From the NCBI GenBank assembly GCA_934489895.1, contig CAKSST010000009.1, forward strand, positions 1-64,000: a stretch of 64,000 nucleotides of DNA. Reading direction: 5' to 3'. The stretch comes from an uncultured Eubacteriales bacterium (GTDB lineage: Bacteria; Bacillota; Clostridia; Oscillospirales; Acutalibacteraceae). Position numbers and translations under genes: made by a program. Under the pieces are notes generated by a model that saw nothing but the letters and a program-made list of their open reading frames with translations, ran no database searches and had not been told where the DNA came from. Below are positions 16,710-24,273 of this stretch, piece by piece; positions within the stretch are counted from its first letter, which is position 1; every line of letters begins with the position of its first letter.

Positions 16710-17537
16710 ATGCTGTTTTTTAATATAATTTGCATTATAGTAATTATTGCTGTAATTTACTTGCTTTGTGTACTCCCGTCATTTAAAAAACCTGATTGTT
16801 CACGCCTGCTTGGTTGGAACTATGCTCACCGTGGATTTTACGATAACGAAAAAAGTGTGCCCGAAAATTCACTGCCCGCTTTTGAAAATGCCGTAATAAT
16901 GGGTTACGGCATTGAGCTTGATGTAAGAATGTCCTCTGATGGCGTTATGGTGGTTCATCACGATGAAACCCTTAAGAGAAGCTGTGGTGATAAACGCAAG
17001 GTCAGCTCTTGCACTGCAAAGGAACTTGCAAATCAAAAGCTTTTTGGTTTTGAAGTTGGAATTCCGTCTTTAAAAAAAGTTTTAAAAGTAGTTGATGGAC
17101 AAGTTCCTGTAATGATTGAGATTAAGGATGAAGGCTTTAAAAGTGATACGGTAATTGTCTTGCGTGATATTTTAAGAACATATTACGGAGCTTATTGTAT
17201 AAAATCTTTTAATCCTGTTCAAATGATGCATGTAAGACGCCTGATGCCTGAAGCAGTACGCGGTCAACTATCTACTGATTTTAATGCGGACGATAAAAAA
17301 TGCGGTTTGCTTAAGGGCTTTGTATTAGAAAATATGTTGCTAAATTTCCTTTCCCGTCCGCATTTTGTTTCATACGGATACCGTTACAATAAAAAACTTT
17401 CTTTTGTAATTTGTAAAAAATTCTGCGCTTTTACATCCGCGTGGACAATAAAAACCCCCGCGGCCTTTGAGCGAGCGTTAAAATTTTTTGATATTGCGAT
17501 ATTTGAAAGCTTCACACCCGATAACAATAAAAGGTAG
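16710..17537 (+). CDS. glycerophosphodiester phosphodiesterase family protein
   Basis: A GDPD-family TIM-barrel enzyme of 275 residues that should hydrolyse glycerophosphodiesters to glycerol-3-phosphate and an alcohol. One N-terminal transmembrane segment (about residues 2-23) anchors it to the membrane. The catalytic motifs are clear: AHRGFYDNEKSVPENS (histidine and glutamate ligands), IELDVRMSSDG and VVHHDETLKR. It starts at ATG 16710 after AGGGGGAAAGG. The downstream DUF2156-GNAT gene begins 7 bases after its stop, so the pair is an operon, perhaps with a shared role in membrane lipid handling. Confidence 0.92.
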   Translation: MLFFNIICIIVIIAVIYLLCVLPSFKKPDCSRLLGWNYAHRGFYDNEKSVPENSLPAFENAVIMGYGIELDVRMSSDGVMVVHHDETLKRSCGDKRKVSSCTAKELANQKLFGFEVGIPSLKKVLKVVDGQVPVMIEIKDEGFKSDTVIVLRDILRTYYGAYCIKSFNPVQMMHVRRLMPEAVRGQLSTDFNADDKKCGLLKGFVLENMLLNFLSRPHFVSYGYRYNKKLSFVICKKFCAFTSAWTIKTPAAFERALKFFDIAIFESFTPDNNKR

Positions 17538-17544
17538 GCAATTT

Positions 17545-19212
17545 ATGTCAAAATTAATGTTTCTGCAACCACAAATTGAAGATTATGACAGAATAAAAAA
17601 TATGCTTAGCGACAGCGGCGAATTATCTTGCACGCTTTCCTTTGGAACTCTTATGACTTGGCGTGATTATTGTCAATATGAAATTGCTACCTATAACGGT
17701 TCGCTTTTTATAAAAATGACTGATAGAGGTATACAATCTTTTTCACTTCCAATTGGCGGCAATTTTGAAGAAGCTATGCAAGCGCTTATAGAGCACACAC
17801 AGGAAAAAAATATTGACTTGCGGCTTTGGACCTTTGAGGGTAAAGCTTTTGAAAAATTTTGTGCGCTTTATAAAGATGATTTTGTTTTTGAAGAATCAAG
17901 AGATTTGTTTGAGTATATTTACAGTAGAGAAAAGCTAGCAGAGCTGAGCAACAAAAAATACCATGCAAAGCGAAACCACATAAGCGCATTTGCAAAGATG
18001 CATAACTGGGAATATCATCCCTTGTGCGAAGATAGTATTGCGGATGCAAAAGCCTTGCTTTTACAGTGGTATAAGGAAAACCCCGATAAAGCAAGCGATA
18101 TTGAGAAAAACGGCGCTTTTATGCTGCTTGATAATTTAGATAAATTTAATATAAAAGGCGCCCTTATAACGGTTGACGGAATAACGGCGGCTTTTACAAT
18201 GGGCTGTCCTATCAATAATGATGTTTTTGATGTTATAATTGAAAAAGCGCTTTCGCAATACGTTGGTGCGTATTCCTTTATTAATAATATTTTTGTGCGT
18301 AATGAGCTTAGCAGTTATAAGTATGTAAACAGGGAAGACGATATGGGTCTTGAAGGACTGCGTAAGGCAAAGCTTTCATATCATCCCGAAATTCTGCTCA
18401 AAAAATATATATGCATTCATAAATCTGCCGCCCGCAAAGATGCTGAAGAGTTGTTTGCTAAAACCTTTAAGGACGAAAACGATGAATCTGCAAAGCGCTT
18501 TATGGACAATTTTTATGATACCGGTCTGTTCATATATAAAGGCGGCAGGCTTGCTTCAATGATGTATCTTTTGCCGGCCTTATGTGATAACGAGCAGCTT
18601 TTATATATTTATGGCGCAGCAACGCGTGAGGATTGCCGTAAACGCGGATATATGACGCGCCTGCTTGATACAGCAAAAGAGGTTGCTGCCCAAAAAGAAT
18701 GTTCTGCTTTATTTTTACGTCCTTTTGACAAAACTGCTGAAAAGATATATAAAAACAACGGATTTGAATACAGTAGGTTTTTTACTCGATATGAAGCAAT
18801 AAGAGAGGATATTGACGAAAGCAAATATAGCATTCGCACGCTTCCCAGTGCAAATGAGTATGAAAAAATAAGAAACTCTTATTTGTGCAAGGGTGACATT
18901 AAATGGGATGCTAAGGTTATACAGCTTGCACTTGATAACGGATCCGACTCACCGTGCAGCGCTTTTGCAGGCAGTGTTGATTATATGGATTTTTGCGCCG
19001 TTTGCGAAAAGCGCAAAGATACCTTGTTTATTCGCGAGCTGTTTTGCGATATACCCAAAAAAGTATGTAATGCTTTAATGAATTATACAGGATGCTCAAA
19101 ATGCATTGCGTTAATACGAGCTGACAAAGAAGGTATAGGTCATACGATGGAATACCGTATTGACGGTACTGTCCCGCAGCCTAAAGGCTATACGGGATTA
19201 GCGTTTGATTAA
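17545..19212 (+). CDS. DUF2156 (LPG synthetase C-like) and GNAT acetyltransferase fusion protein
   Basis: A 555-residue protein with two acyltransferase-type halves. Residues about 1-295 match DUF2156, the soluble half of phosphatidylglycerol lysyltransferases such as MprF. Residues about 300-450 form a GNAT domain with the acetyl-CoA loop RKRGYM preceded by YIYGAATRED, and a C-terminal AEKIYKNNGFE motif. A further roughly 120-residue tail may be a partial second GNAT unit. No membrane segments are present, unlike true MprF. The ATG at 17545 is preceded by AAGGTAGG; the frame extends further upstream inside the previous gene. Operon with the phosphodiesterase. Function is a transferase on an unknown aminoacyl or acyl acceptor. 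Confidence 0.85.
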   Translation: MSKLMFLQPQIEDYDRIKNMLSDSGELSCTLSFGTLMTWRDYCQYEIATYNGSLFIKMTDRGIQSFSLPIGGNFEEAMQALIEHTQEKNIDLRLWTFEGKAFEKFCALYKDDFVFEESRDLFEYIYSREKLAELSNKKYHAKRNHISAFAKMHNWEYHPLCEDSIADAKALLLQWYKENPDKASDIEKNGAFMLLDNLDKFNIKGALITVDGITAAFTMGCPINNDVFDVIIEKALSQYVGAYSFINNIFVRNELSSYKYVNREDDMGLEGLRKAKLSYHPEILLKKYICIHKSAARKDAEELFAKTFKDENDESAKRFMDNFYDTGLFIYKGGRLASMMYLLPALCDNEQLLYIYGAATREDCRKRGYMTRLLDTAKEVAAQKECSALFLRPFDKTAEKIYKNNGFEYSRFFTRYEAIREDIDESKYSIRTLPSANEYEKIRNSYLCKGDIKWDAKVIQLALDNGSDSPCSAFAGSVDYMDFCAVCEKRKDTLFIRELFCDIPKKVCNALMNYTGCSKCIALIRADKEGIGHTMEYRIDGTVPQPKGYTGLAFD

Positions 19213-19261
19213 ATGTGAGTCACACCGAATAGGTGCAGCAATCAAGCAATATGTCTGATAC

Positions 19262-19307
19262 AAATACAAAAAGGAGAACGGAAATTTCCGTTCTCCTTTT
19301 TGTATTT
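19262..19307. terminator. 46-bp perfect palindromic bidirectional terminator
   Basis: Perfect inverted repeat centred between 19284 and 19285, with core AAAAAGGAGAACGGAAA and its complement. It serves the converging DUF2156-GNAT and sugar-ABC operons. Confidence 0.9.
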
Positions 19308-19317
19308 AAAATAAATA

Positions 19318-20361
19318 TTAGCCTTCATAAACGAGGTTGTTGTTAATCATTTCGTCTACGTTAGAAGCATTCCACCATGCACCTGCAATAGATACAGAAG
19401 CGGTAATCTCTTTGCCTTCAACAGCGTTGATGCATTGTTTAACAGCGTTATAACCAATCTGGAATGAATCCTGTGCAACTGCTCCAATAAGCTTAGCGCC
19501 TGTTGTAGCTTTCATCCACTGAATCTGTTTTGTACCGGCGTCAAAGCCACAGAATTTAATAGCATCATATTTACCTGAAGCGGCAGATATAGCATCGTAA
19601 ACCTGTTTTACAACACCTTCATTTGACATGAAGATTGCATCTGCGCCTTTTTCATAGAGTGCCTCAAGAGCATCTTTGTAAGCGTTGTTAGCATCGCCGG
19701 GCTTTACTTCCTTCTGGATTGTGTATTTGCCCTTGGTTGTTTCGTCAGCGTCTGCCAACTCTTTAAATTTAGTCTCAAAACCGCCTGCACGGTCAATACC
19801 GGTCTGGGTTTCGTCGTGCTGGATGATACCAATTACATAGCCGTCTTTAGCAGCTGCGATGTCAGCTTTGATTGCCTCAAAGAATTTCTCTGCAGCAAGA
19901 CCTGCTGCGAGAGTGTTGCTTGTAGCAACTGAAGAAAGAACGGGGTTAGCGTTAGCAGCATCAAGAGCTTCAATATCGTTTGCCCAGATACCTGAGTCAA
20001 ACTGAACAACGGGGATCTCTTTGTTTTTTGCCTGAGTCAAAAGATCTGTAAAGCCTTCACCGATAGTTGCGAGAACAAGACCGTCAACATTATTTGAAAT
20101 AGCAGTCTGTACCATTTCTATCTGGCTGGGGAGATCTTTTGCGCTTTCGCTTGCAGGGCCGCGGAATGTGATTTTGTAGCCTGCTTCTTTAGCAGCAGCT
20201 TCGGCGCCGGCTTTAACTGATTGCCAGAATGCGTGGGATTCGCCCTTGGCAACAACGGCAATTGTTTTGTTGTCGTCTGTTTTTCCTCCGCAGCCTGCAA
20301 ATGCGCAAACTACAAGAAGAAGAGAAAGAATAAGGGCAAGTGCTTGTTTGAACCTTTTCAT
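19318..20361 (-). CDS. sugar ABC transporter substrate-binding lipoprotein
   Basis: The extracellular binding protein of a ribose/galactose-class importer (periplasmic-binding family 4, RbsB-like), 347 residues. The signal peptide ends in a lipobox with C24 (CAFAGC), so it is anchored to the outer face of the membrane. The mature part contains the family motif VDGLVLATIGEG and a D-x-G hinge region. Which sugar is bound cannot be read from sequence. Last gene of the three-gene transporter operon, 29 bases after the permease, with AGGAGG upstream. Position last in the operon, before a strong terminator, would allow separate mRNA stabilisation. Confidence 0.92.
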   Translation of the reverse strand: MKRFKQALALILSLLLVVCAFAGCGGKTDDNKTIAVVAKGESHAFWQSVKAGAEAAAKEAGYKITFRGPASESAKDLPSQIEMVQTAISNNVDGLVLATIGEGFTDLLTQAKNKEIPVVQFDSGIWANDIEALDAANANPVLSSVATSNTLAAGLAAEKFFEAIKADIAAAKDGYVIGIIQHDETQTGIDRAGGFETKFKELADADETTKGKYTIQKEVKPGDANNAYKDALEALYEKGADAIFMSNEGVVKQVYDAISAASGKYDAIKFCGFDAGTKQIQWMKATTGAKLIGAVAQDSFQIGYNAVKQCINAVEGKEITASVSIAGAWWNASNVDEMINNNLVYEG

Positions 20362-20390
20362 AAAGTATGTCCTCCTTTTATTTAAACCCG

Positions 20391-21410
20391 TTAGGGCTTT
20401 TTAACATTAATTTTATCCTTTTTTTCAATCTTAACTTTGTTCTGGTTTTTAGTTTTGAAAACGTCCATAAGAACAGCTACAACAACTATAATGCCTGTCA
20501 GAACATAAGTTACATAGGTTGAATTAAGGTTGAGATTAAACCTGGCAAGAACCATATTCAAACCGTTTCTGATAACAACAAGCAATGCAGAACCGATAAC
20601 CGATCCGGAAACTGATGCAACACCGCCTGCTGCCGATGTGCCGCCGATATATACCCCTGCAATAGCGTCAAGCTCCATACCGTTACCTGTAGCAGCGGCT
20701 ACGGTGGGGAAGGCAGCTGACCAGAATATTGCGGCAATACCTGCGCCAAGACCGGAGAATACATAAGCAAGTATTTTGTATTTATCGGTATTTATACCTG
20801 AAAGACGTGTGGCTTCTTCGTTAGAGCCTATTGCAAGTATATATCTGCCCGTTTTATTTTTATACATCATATATATGCATATTGCCATCAAACCAAGCAC
20901 CCAGATAATACCGGTGGGTATGCCGTTAGCATTTGAGAAGGTTTTGTTATACCAACTGCCGCTGGGGAAGAAGATGTTGGGATCAGCAACAATAAGTGCT
21001 GAAAGACCGCGGGAAACCATCATTGTACCGAGTGTTGCGATAAAGTTTGGTATTTTGAGTTTTGCAACAAGTAAACCATTAATTAAACCGAACAGCAAGC
21101 CTATTGCAATCATAACGGGTATGGTTGTCCAAAGGGGAATAATTCCGTTAGTGAACATTTTACCTGCAACAACTGCAGATGCAATACATACCGTACCGAT
21201 TGAAAGATCGATGCCGCCGGTGGCAATTACAAATGTAACACCAAGGCTCATTACTGCGTATGGTGCTAATGACTGTGCCATACTTAAAATGTTGTATTTG
21301 TCAATAAAGTGTGAGTTAAATGTACTGAAAATACCAACAAGCACCAGCATAGCAAACAGTATTATAATGTTTTGCTGAAGCTTAATGGCTTTTTTGTTCT
21401 TCTGATTCAT
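20391..21410 (-). CDS. sugar ABC transporter permease (RbsC/MglC type)
   Basis: A 339-residue integral membrane protein with about eight to ten hydrophobic segments of the RbsC/XylH/MglC family. The cytoplasmic coupling region AIGSNEEATRLSGINTD (about residues 195-210) is diagnostic for this class. It should form a homodimeric channel with the double ATPase encoded just upstream. The C-terminal tail is rich in lysine and disordered. It starts 25 bases after the ATPase gene. Confidence 0.93.
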   Translation of the reverse strand: MNQKNKKAIKLQQNIIILFAMLVLVGIFSTFNSHFIDKYNILSMAQSLAPYAVMSLGVTFVIATGGIDLSIGTVCIASAVVAGKMFTNGIIPLWTTIPVMIAIGLLFGLINGLLVAKLKIPNFIATLGTMMVSRGLSALIVADPNIFFPSGSWYNKTFSNANGIPTGIIWVLGLMAICIYMMYKNKTGRYILAIGSNEEATRLSGINTDKYKILAYVFSGLGAGIAAIFWSAAFPTVAAATGNGMELDAIAGVYIGGTSAAGGVASVSGSVIGSALLVVIRNGLNMVLARFNLNLNSTYVTYVLTGIIVVVAVLMDVFKTKNQNKVKIEKKDKINVKKP

Positions 21411-21435
21411 AACAATCTAAATCCTTTCCTTATAT

Positions 21436-22929
21436 CTATTCGCGCATGGTGGCATATTTCATAATTTCTTCTTGTGTAGCATCGGCGATATCCAATTCTG
21501 CTGTGATGCTGCCCTCGCACATAACAATTACACGGTCGCTGAGTCTTTGAATTTCTGCGAGCTCTGAAGAAATCATTATTATTGATTTACCCTTTGAGGC
21601 TAAATCTTCCATCAGCTCATACATTTCACTTTTTGCACCGATGTCAATACCGCGCGTAGGCTCATCAAAAATAAATATATCGGAATCCTTTATAAGCCAA
21701 CGGGCAACGATAACTTTTTGCTGGTTGCCGCCTGACAGGTTTTTAAGCTGTTGGTCCATAGAAGGTGTTTTTGTACGGAGCTTTGCGTTATATTCTTCAG
21801 CGGCGCGCTCCATAGCCTTATCGTCTATCCAACCCATTTTTATATATTTATCATAAGAAGCGATTGCCGAGTTTTCTGTTACCGATTTAAACAGCATCAG
21901 TCCGTAACGTTTGCGGTCCTCGGATAAATAACATATACCGTTTTTTACAGCCTGCTCGGGAGTTTTTATATTAACAAGCTCACCGTTAATATATATTTCA
22001 CCGCCGTCTTTATGGTCAGCACCGTAAATTGCCCTTGCAACCTCGGTGCGTCCTGCGCCCATAAGTCCTGCAAATCCCAAAATTTCACCTTTTCGAAGCT
22101 TGAAGTTAACATCCTTAACCTCTTTGCCCGCATTAAGATTTTTAACCTCTAAAACAACAGGTGCGTCAGGCTTTACGTTGCTGGTCTCTTTTTTATCACC
22201 GTAAATTACACGTCCAACCATCATATGAACAATTTCGTCCTTGGTGGTTTCGGCGGTGTTTACCGTGCCGACATATTCGCCGTCACGCATTACGGTCACA
22301 CGGTCAGAAATGCGGTTAATCTCATCCATACGGTGTGAGATATAAATCATACCGATGCCTTTTTCCTTAAGGTCGTTCATTATCTTAAACAATTCTTCAA
22401 CCTCAGGCTGGGTGAGAGCTGCTGTAGGTTCGTCAAGAACTAACAGTTTGCAATCGTGAGAAACCGCTTTTGCAATTTCAACCATCTGCTGCTTGCCAAC
22501 TGTTAATGAACCAAGCAGGGCAGAAGGATCAATTTTAACACCGATACGCTCAAAAAGAGCTTTTGTGTCATTTACCATTTTTTTATCATCAATAAAGGGA
22601 CCAACCATTGGCTCTCTGCCAATGTAAATGTTCTGTGCAACTGTAAGGTGGTTCATCATATTTAATTCCTGATGAATAACGCTTATACCTGCTGCTTGTG
22701 ATTCGGTAATATTTTTAAATTCAACAGGCTGTGAGAAATATTCAATGCTTCCGCCGTCACGTCTGTGAATACCGCAAAGCACCTTTATAAGTGTTGATTT
22801 ACCTGCGCCGTTTTCGCCCATAAGTGCGTGTACCTCACCTGCGCGCAGTTCAAAGTCGACACCCTTCAGAGCGTGTACACCCAAAAAGCGTTTGTCAATG
22901 CCGCTCATTTTAAGGATAACTTTATCCAT
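21436..22929 (-). CDS. sugar ABC transporter ATP-binding protein (duplicated ATPase, RbsA/MglA type)
   Basis: The energising subunit: 497 residues with two ABC domains in tandem. The first has Walker A GENGAGKST (about residues 38-46), Walker B LLVLDEPTAAL and a D-loop. The second has a degenerate Walker A (GLMGAGRTE), as is normal for this class, and the signature LSGGNQQKVIVARWL. First gene of the operon, read from a promoter with two flanking inverted repeats. Neither a sugar kinase nor a dedicated regulator is nearby, so substrate and control protein are unknown. Confidence 0.94.
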   Translation of the reverse strand: MDKVILKMSGIDKRFLGVHALKGVDFELRAGEVHALMGENGAGKSTLIKVLCGIHRRDGGSIEYFSQPVEFKNITESQAAGISVIHQELNMMNHLTVAQNIYIGREPMVGPFIDDKKMVNDTKALFERIGVKIDPSALLGSLTVGKQQMVEIAKAVSHDCKLLVLDEPTAALTQPEVEELFKIMNDLKEKGIGMIYISHRMDEINRISDRVTVMRDGEYVGTVNTAETTKDEIVHMMVGRVIYGDKKETSNVKPDAPVVLEVKNLNAGKEVKDVNFKLRKGEILGFAGLMGAGRTEVARAIYGADHKDGGEIYINGELVNIKTPEQAVKNGICYLSEDRKRYGLMLFKSVTENSAIASYDKYIKMGWIDDKAMERAAEEYNAKLRTKTPSMDQQLKNLSGGNQQKVIVARWLIKDSDIFIFDEPTRGIDIGAKSEMYELMEDLASKGKSIIMISSELAEIQRLSDRVIVMCEGSITAELDIADATQEEIMKYATMRE

Positions 22930-22966
22930 AGTATACTGGCCTCTCTTTTCCTAAAAATAAATTATG

Positions 22967-23055
22967 TTTATTGAATATACTTAGTATTACGCATTACTTT
23001 AAAGAAAAACACAAAAATCATTTATAATTATCATTATAATAGCATATTCAATAAA
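22967..23055. promoter_or_regulatory. paired inverted 12-bp elements flanking the sugar-ABC promoter
   Basis: TTTATTGAATAT (22967-22978) and its exact complement ATATTCAATAAA (23044-23055). The second lies inside the -35/-10 spacer and the first is downstream of the predicted start, as expected for repressor sites that could loop. Confidence 0.4.
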
Positions 23056-23064
23056 AAAAATCAA
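23036..23064 (-). promoter_or_regulatory. promoter of the sugar ABC operon
   Basis: Minus strand TTGATT (23059-23064), 17-base spacer, TATTAT (23036-23041). Leader about 100 bases. Confidence 0.5.
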
Positions 23065-23169
23065 CAAGCACTTCATAGTTTTGTTACATTTCTATATAAT
23101 TATGCTCTATTAAACCTGTGATACAGAAGCTTTTTGCCTTTTTGTAAATTGTTCCCAATGGTGCAAAAT

Positions 23170-23459
23170 TTAGCATTTACATATTTGTTTTTGACTTTTG
23201 ATGTAAAGAAAGAACAAAAAATGGACTGCATCGAGTGCACCGATATTTGAACCTAAAACGCCCGCTTTTTCAAGCTCGGCAAATGTCATTTCTTTTGAAC
23301 AGTCTTTATAATTACAGCTAAAATAAATTCTGCCATAATCCCACAGCATCATTTTATTTATAAAAGTATCAATCAGGCGGCGACAATGGTTGTGCTTTTT
23401 GAAATTCAGCTTCAGGCTGTCATCCGCATCGCGAAGATATTTTACCTGATTGGCTATTG
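23170..23459 (-). pseudogene. unidentified gene fragment at a mobile-element junction
   Basis: An open frame of about 95 codons runs from the junction near 23460 to a stop at 23170 with no start codon at its beginning; the first ATG (23352) is internal. The translation, including YGRIYFSCNYKDCSK and MTFAELEKAGVLGS, looks protein-like, but I do not recognise the family. It abuts the truncated recombinase in opposite orientation, so both were probably cut by the same rearrangement. Confidence 0.4.
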
Positions 23460-23924
23460 CTGTTTTATGGATATATGAAATCCCCCGAAAACAAAAAGAA
23501 GTGGGTTATTGACTCGGAGGCGGCGGATGTGGTGAAAAGCATTTTCAAAATGTGCCTTGAGGGAAAAGGGAATGAAACCATCGCACGGACTTTGCAAGAG
23601 AGAAAAATCCTTGTGCCTATGGCATACTGGCAAAGCAAGGGACTGCCGCGAGGTGGTAAGAAAACACAGCCGAATCCGTATAAGTGGTGCAAAACAACAA
23701 TAGAAATGGACAGACTGACTTCGCCGCTTCTCAGGGAACTCATTGACCGCATTGATGTGTTTGAAACAGAGGGTACAGGCAAAAGCAGAACACAGAGAAT
23801 CGTAATCTACTATCGCTTTGTCGGGTATGTGGAAATCCCCGAGGTATCTCAAAAGAAGTGCATCAAAGCAGACACCCGAAAAGGCGTTGCCGTGGAGTAT
23901 CTCACCGAGCCGCTGCCGGCATAA
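23460..23924 (+). pseudogene. truncated serine recombinase (Tn4451/TnpX-like) with internal deletion
   Basis: The translation begins mid-protein at YGYMKSPENKKKW, typical of the recombinase domain after the catalytic part of large serine recombinases. It continues through MCLEGKGNETIARTL and YWQSKG, and jumps after YKWCKTTI straight to the C-terminal block LLRELIDRIDVFE...IVIYYRFVGYVEIPE. The N-terminal catalytic domain with its serine, and roughly 150 or more residues of the zinc-containing region, are missing. It cannot be active. It lies just upstream of a tRNA-Leu gene. Confidence 0.8.
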
Positions 23925-23968
23925 CAAAAGAGCAGGCATTCCGCCTGCTCATACATAAAACCGTATCA

Positions 23969-24020
23969 AGATAAAAAAAATCGAGTATTCATAAGTGAAA
24001 TCCCTTATGAACACTCGATA
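23969..24020 (-). terminator. terminator of tRNA-Leu
   Basis: Long stem formed by ATCGAGTATTCATAAG and TTATGAACACTCGAT with a short loop (about 23982-24020), followed on the minus strand by eight T. Confidence 0.75.
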
Positions 24021-24107
24021 TGGTGCCGGTGGTGGGACTCGAACCCACACGATGTCGCCATCAACGGATTTTGAGTCCGTCACGTCTGCCAATTCCATCA
24101 CACCGGC
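24021..24107 (-). tRNA. tRNA-Leu(CAA)
   Basis: An 87-base class II tRNA with a long variable arm. Acceptor arms GCCGGTG/CACCGGC, anticodon CAA (complement TTG at 24071-24073), T-arm GGTTCGAGTCC, discriminator A and encoded CCA. Confidence 0.96.
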
Positions 24108-24121
24108 ACGGTGCGGAAATT

Positions 24122-24150
24122 ATTATACTACATAGTTTTTATAAAATCAA
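24122..24150 (-). promoter_or_regulatory. promoter of tRNA-Leu
   Basis: Minus strand TTGATT (24145-24150), 17-base spacer, TATAAT (24122-24127), 14 bases before the tRNA. Confidence 0.65.
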
Positions 24151-24188
24151 GATTCTTTTAAAAAAAACAGAAATAAATACTTATTTCC

Positions 24189-24217
24189 TTGAAAAAAGTA
24201 TTGTCAAATGATAAAAT
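24189..24217 (+). promoter_or_regulatory. promoter of the recJ-rel operon
   Basis: TTGAAA (24189-24194), 17-base spacer, TAAAAT (24212-24217), divergent from the tRNA-Leu promoter. Confidence 0.5.
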
Positions 24218-24273
24218 AATATAAAATGGATATGTGTATGTATTTTTTTTAAAATATGTGTGGTGAGAGAGCA

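Noticed and set aside
23454..23939. Minus-strand 161-codon frame opposite the recombinase remnant
   Set aside because: The plus-strand translation has clear recombinase motifs, while the opposite frame has none.
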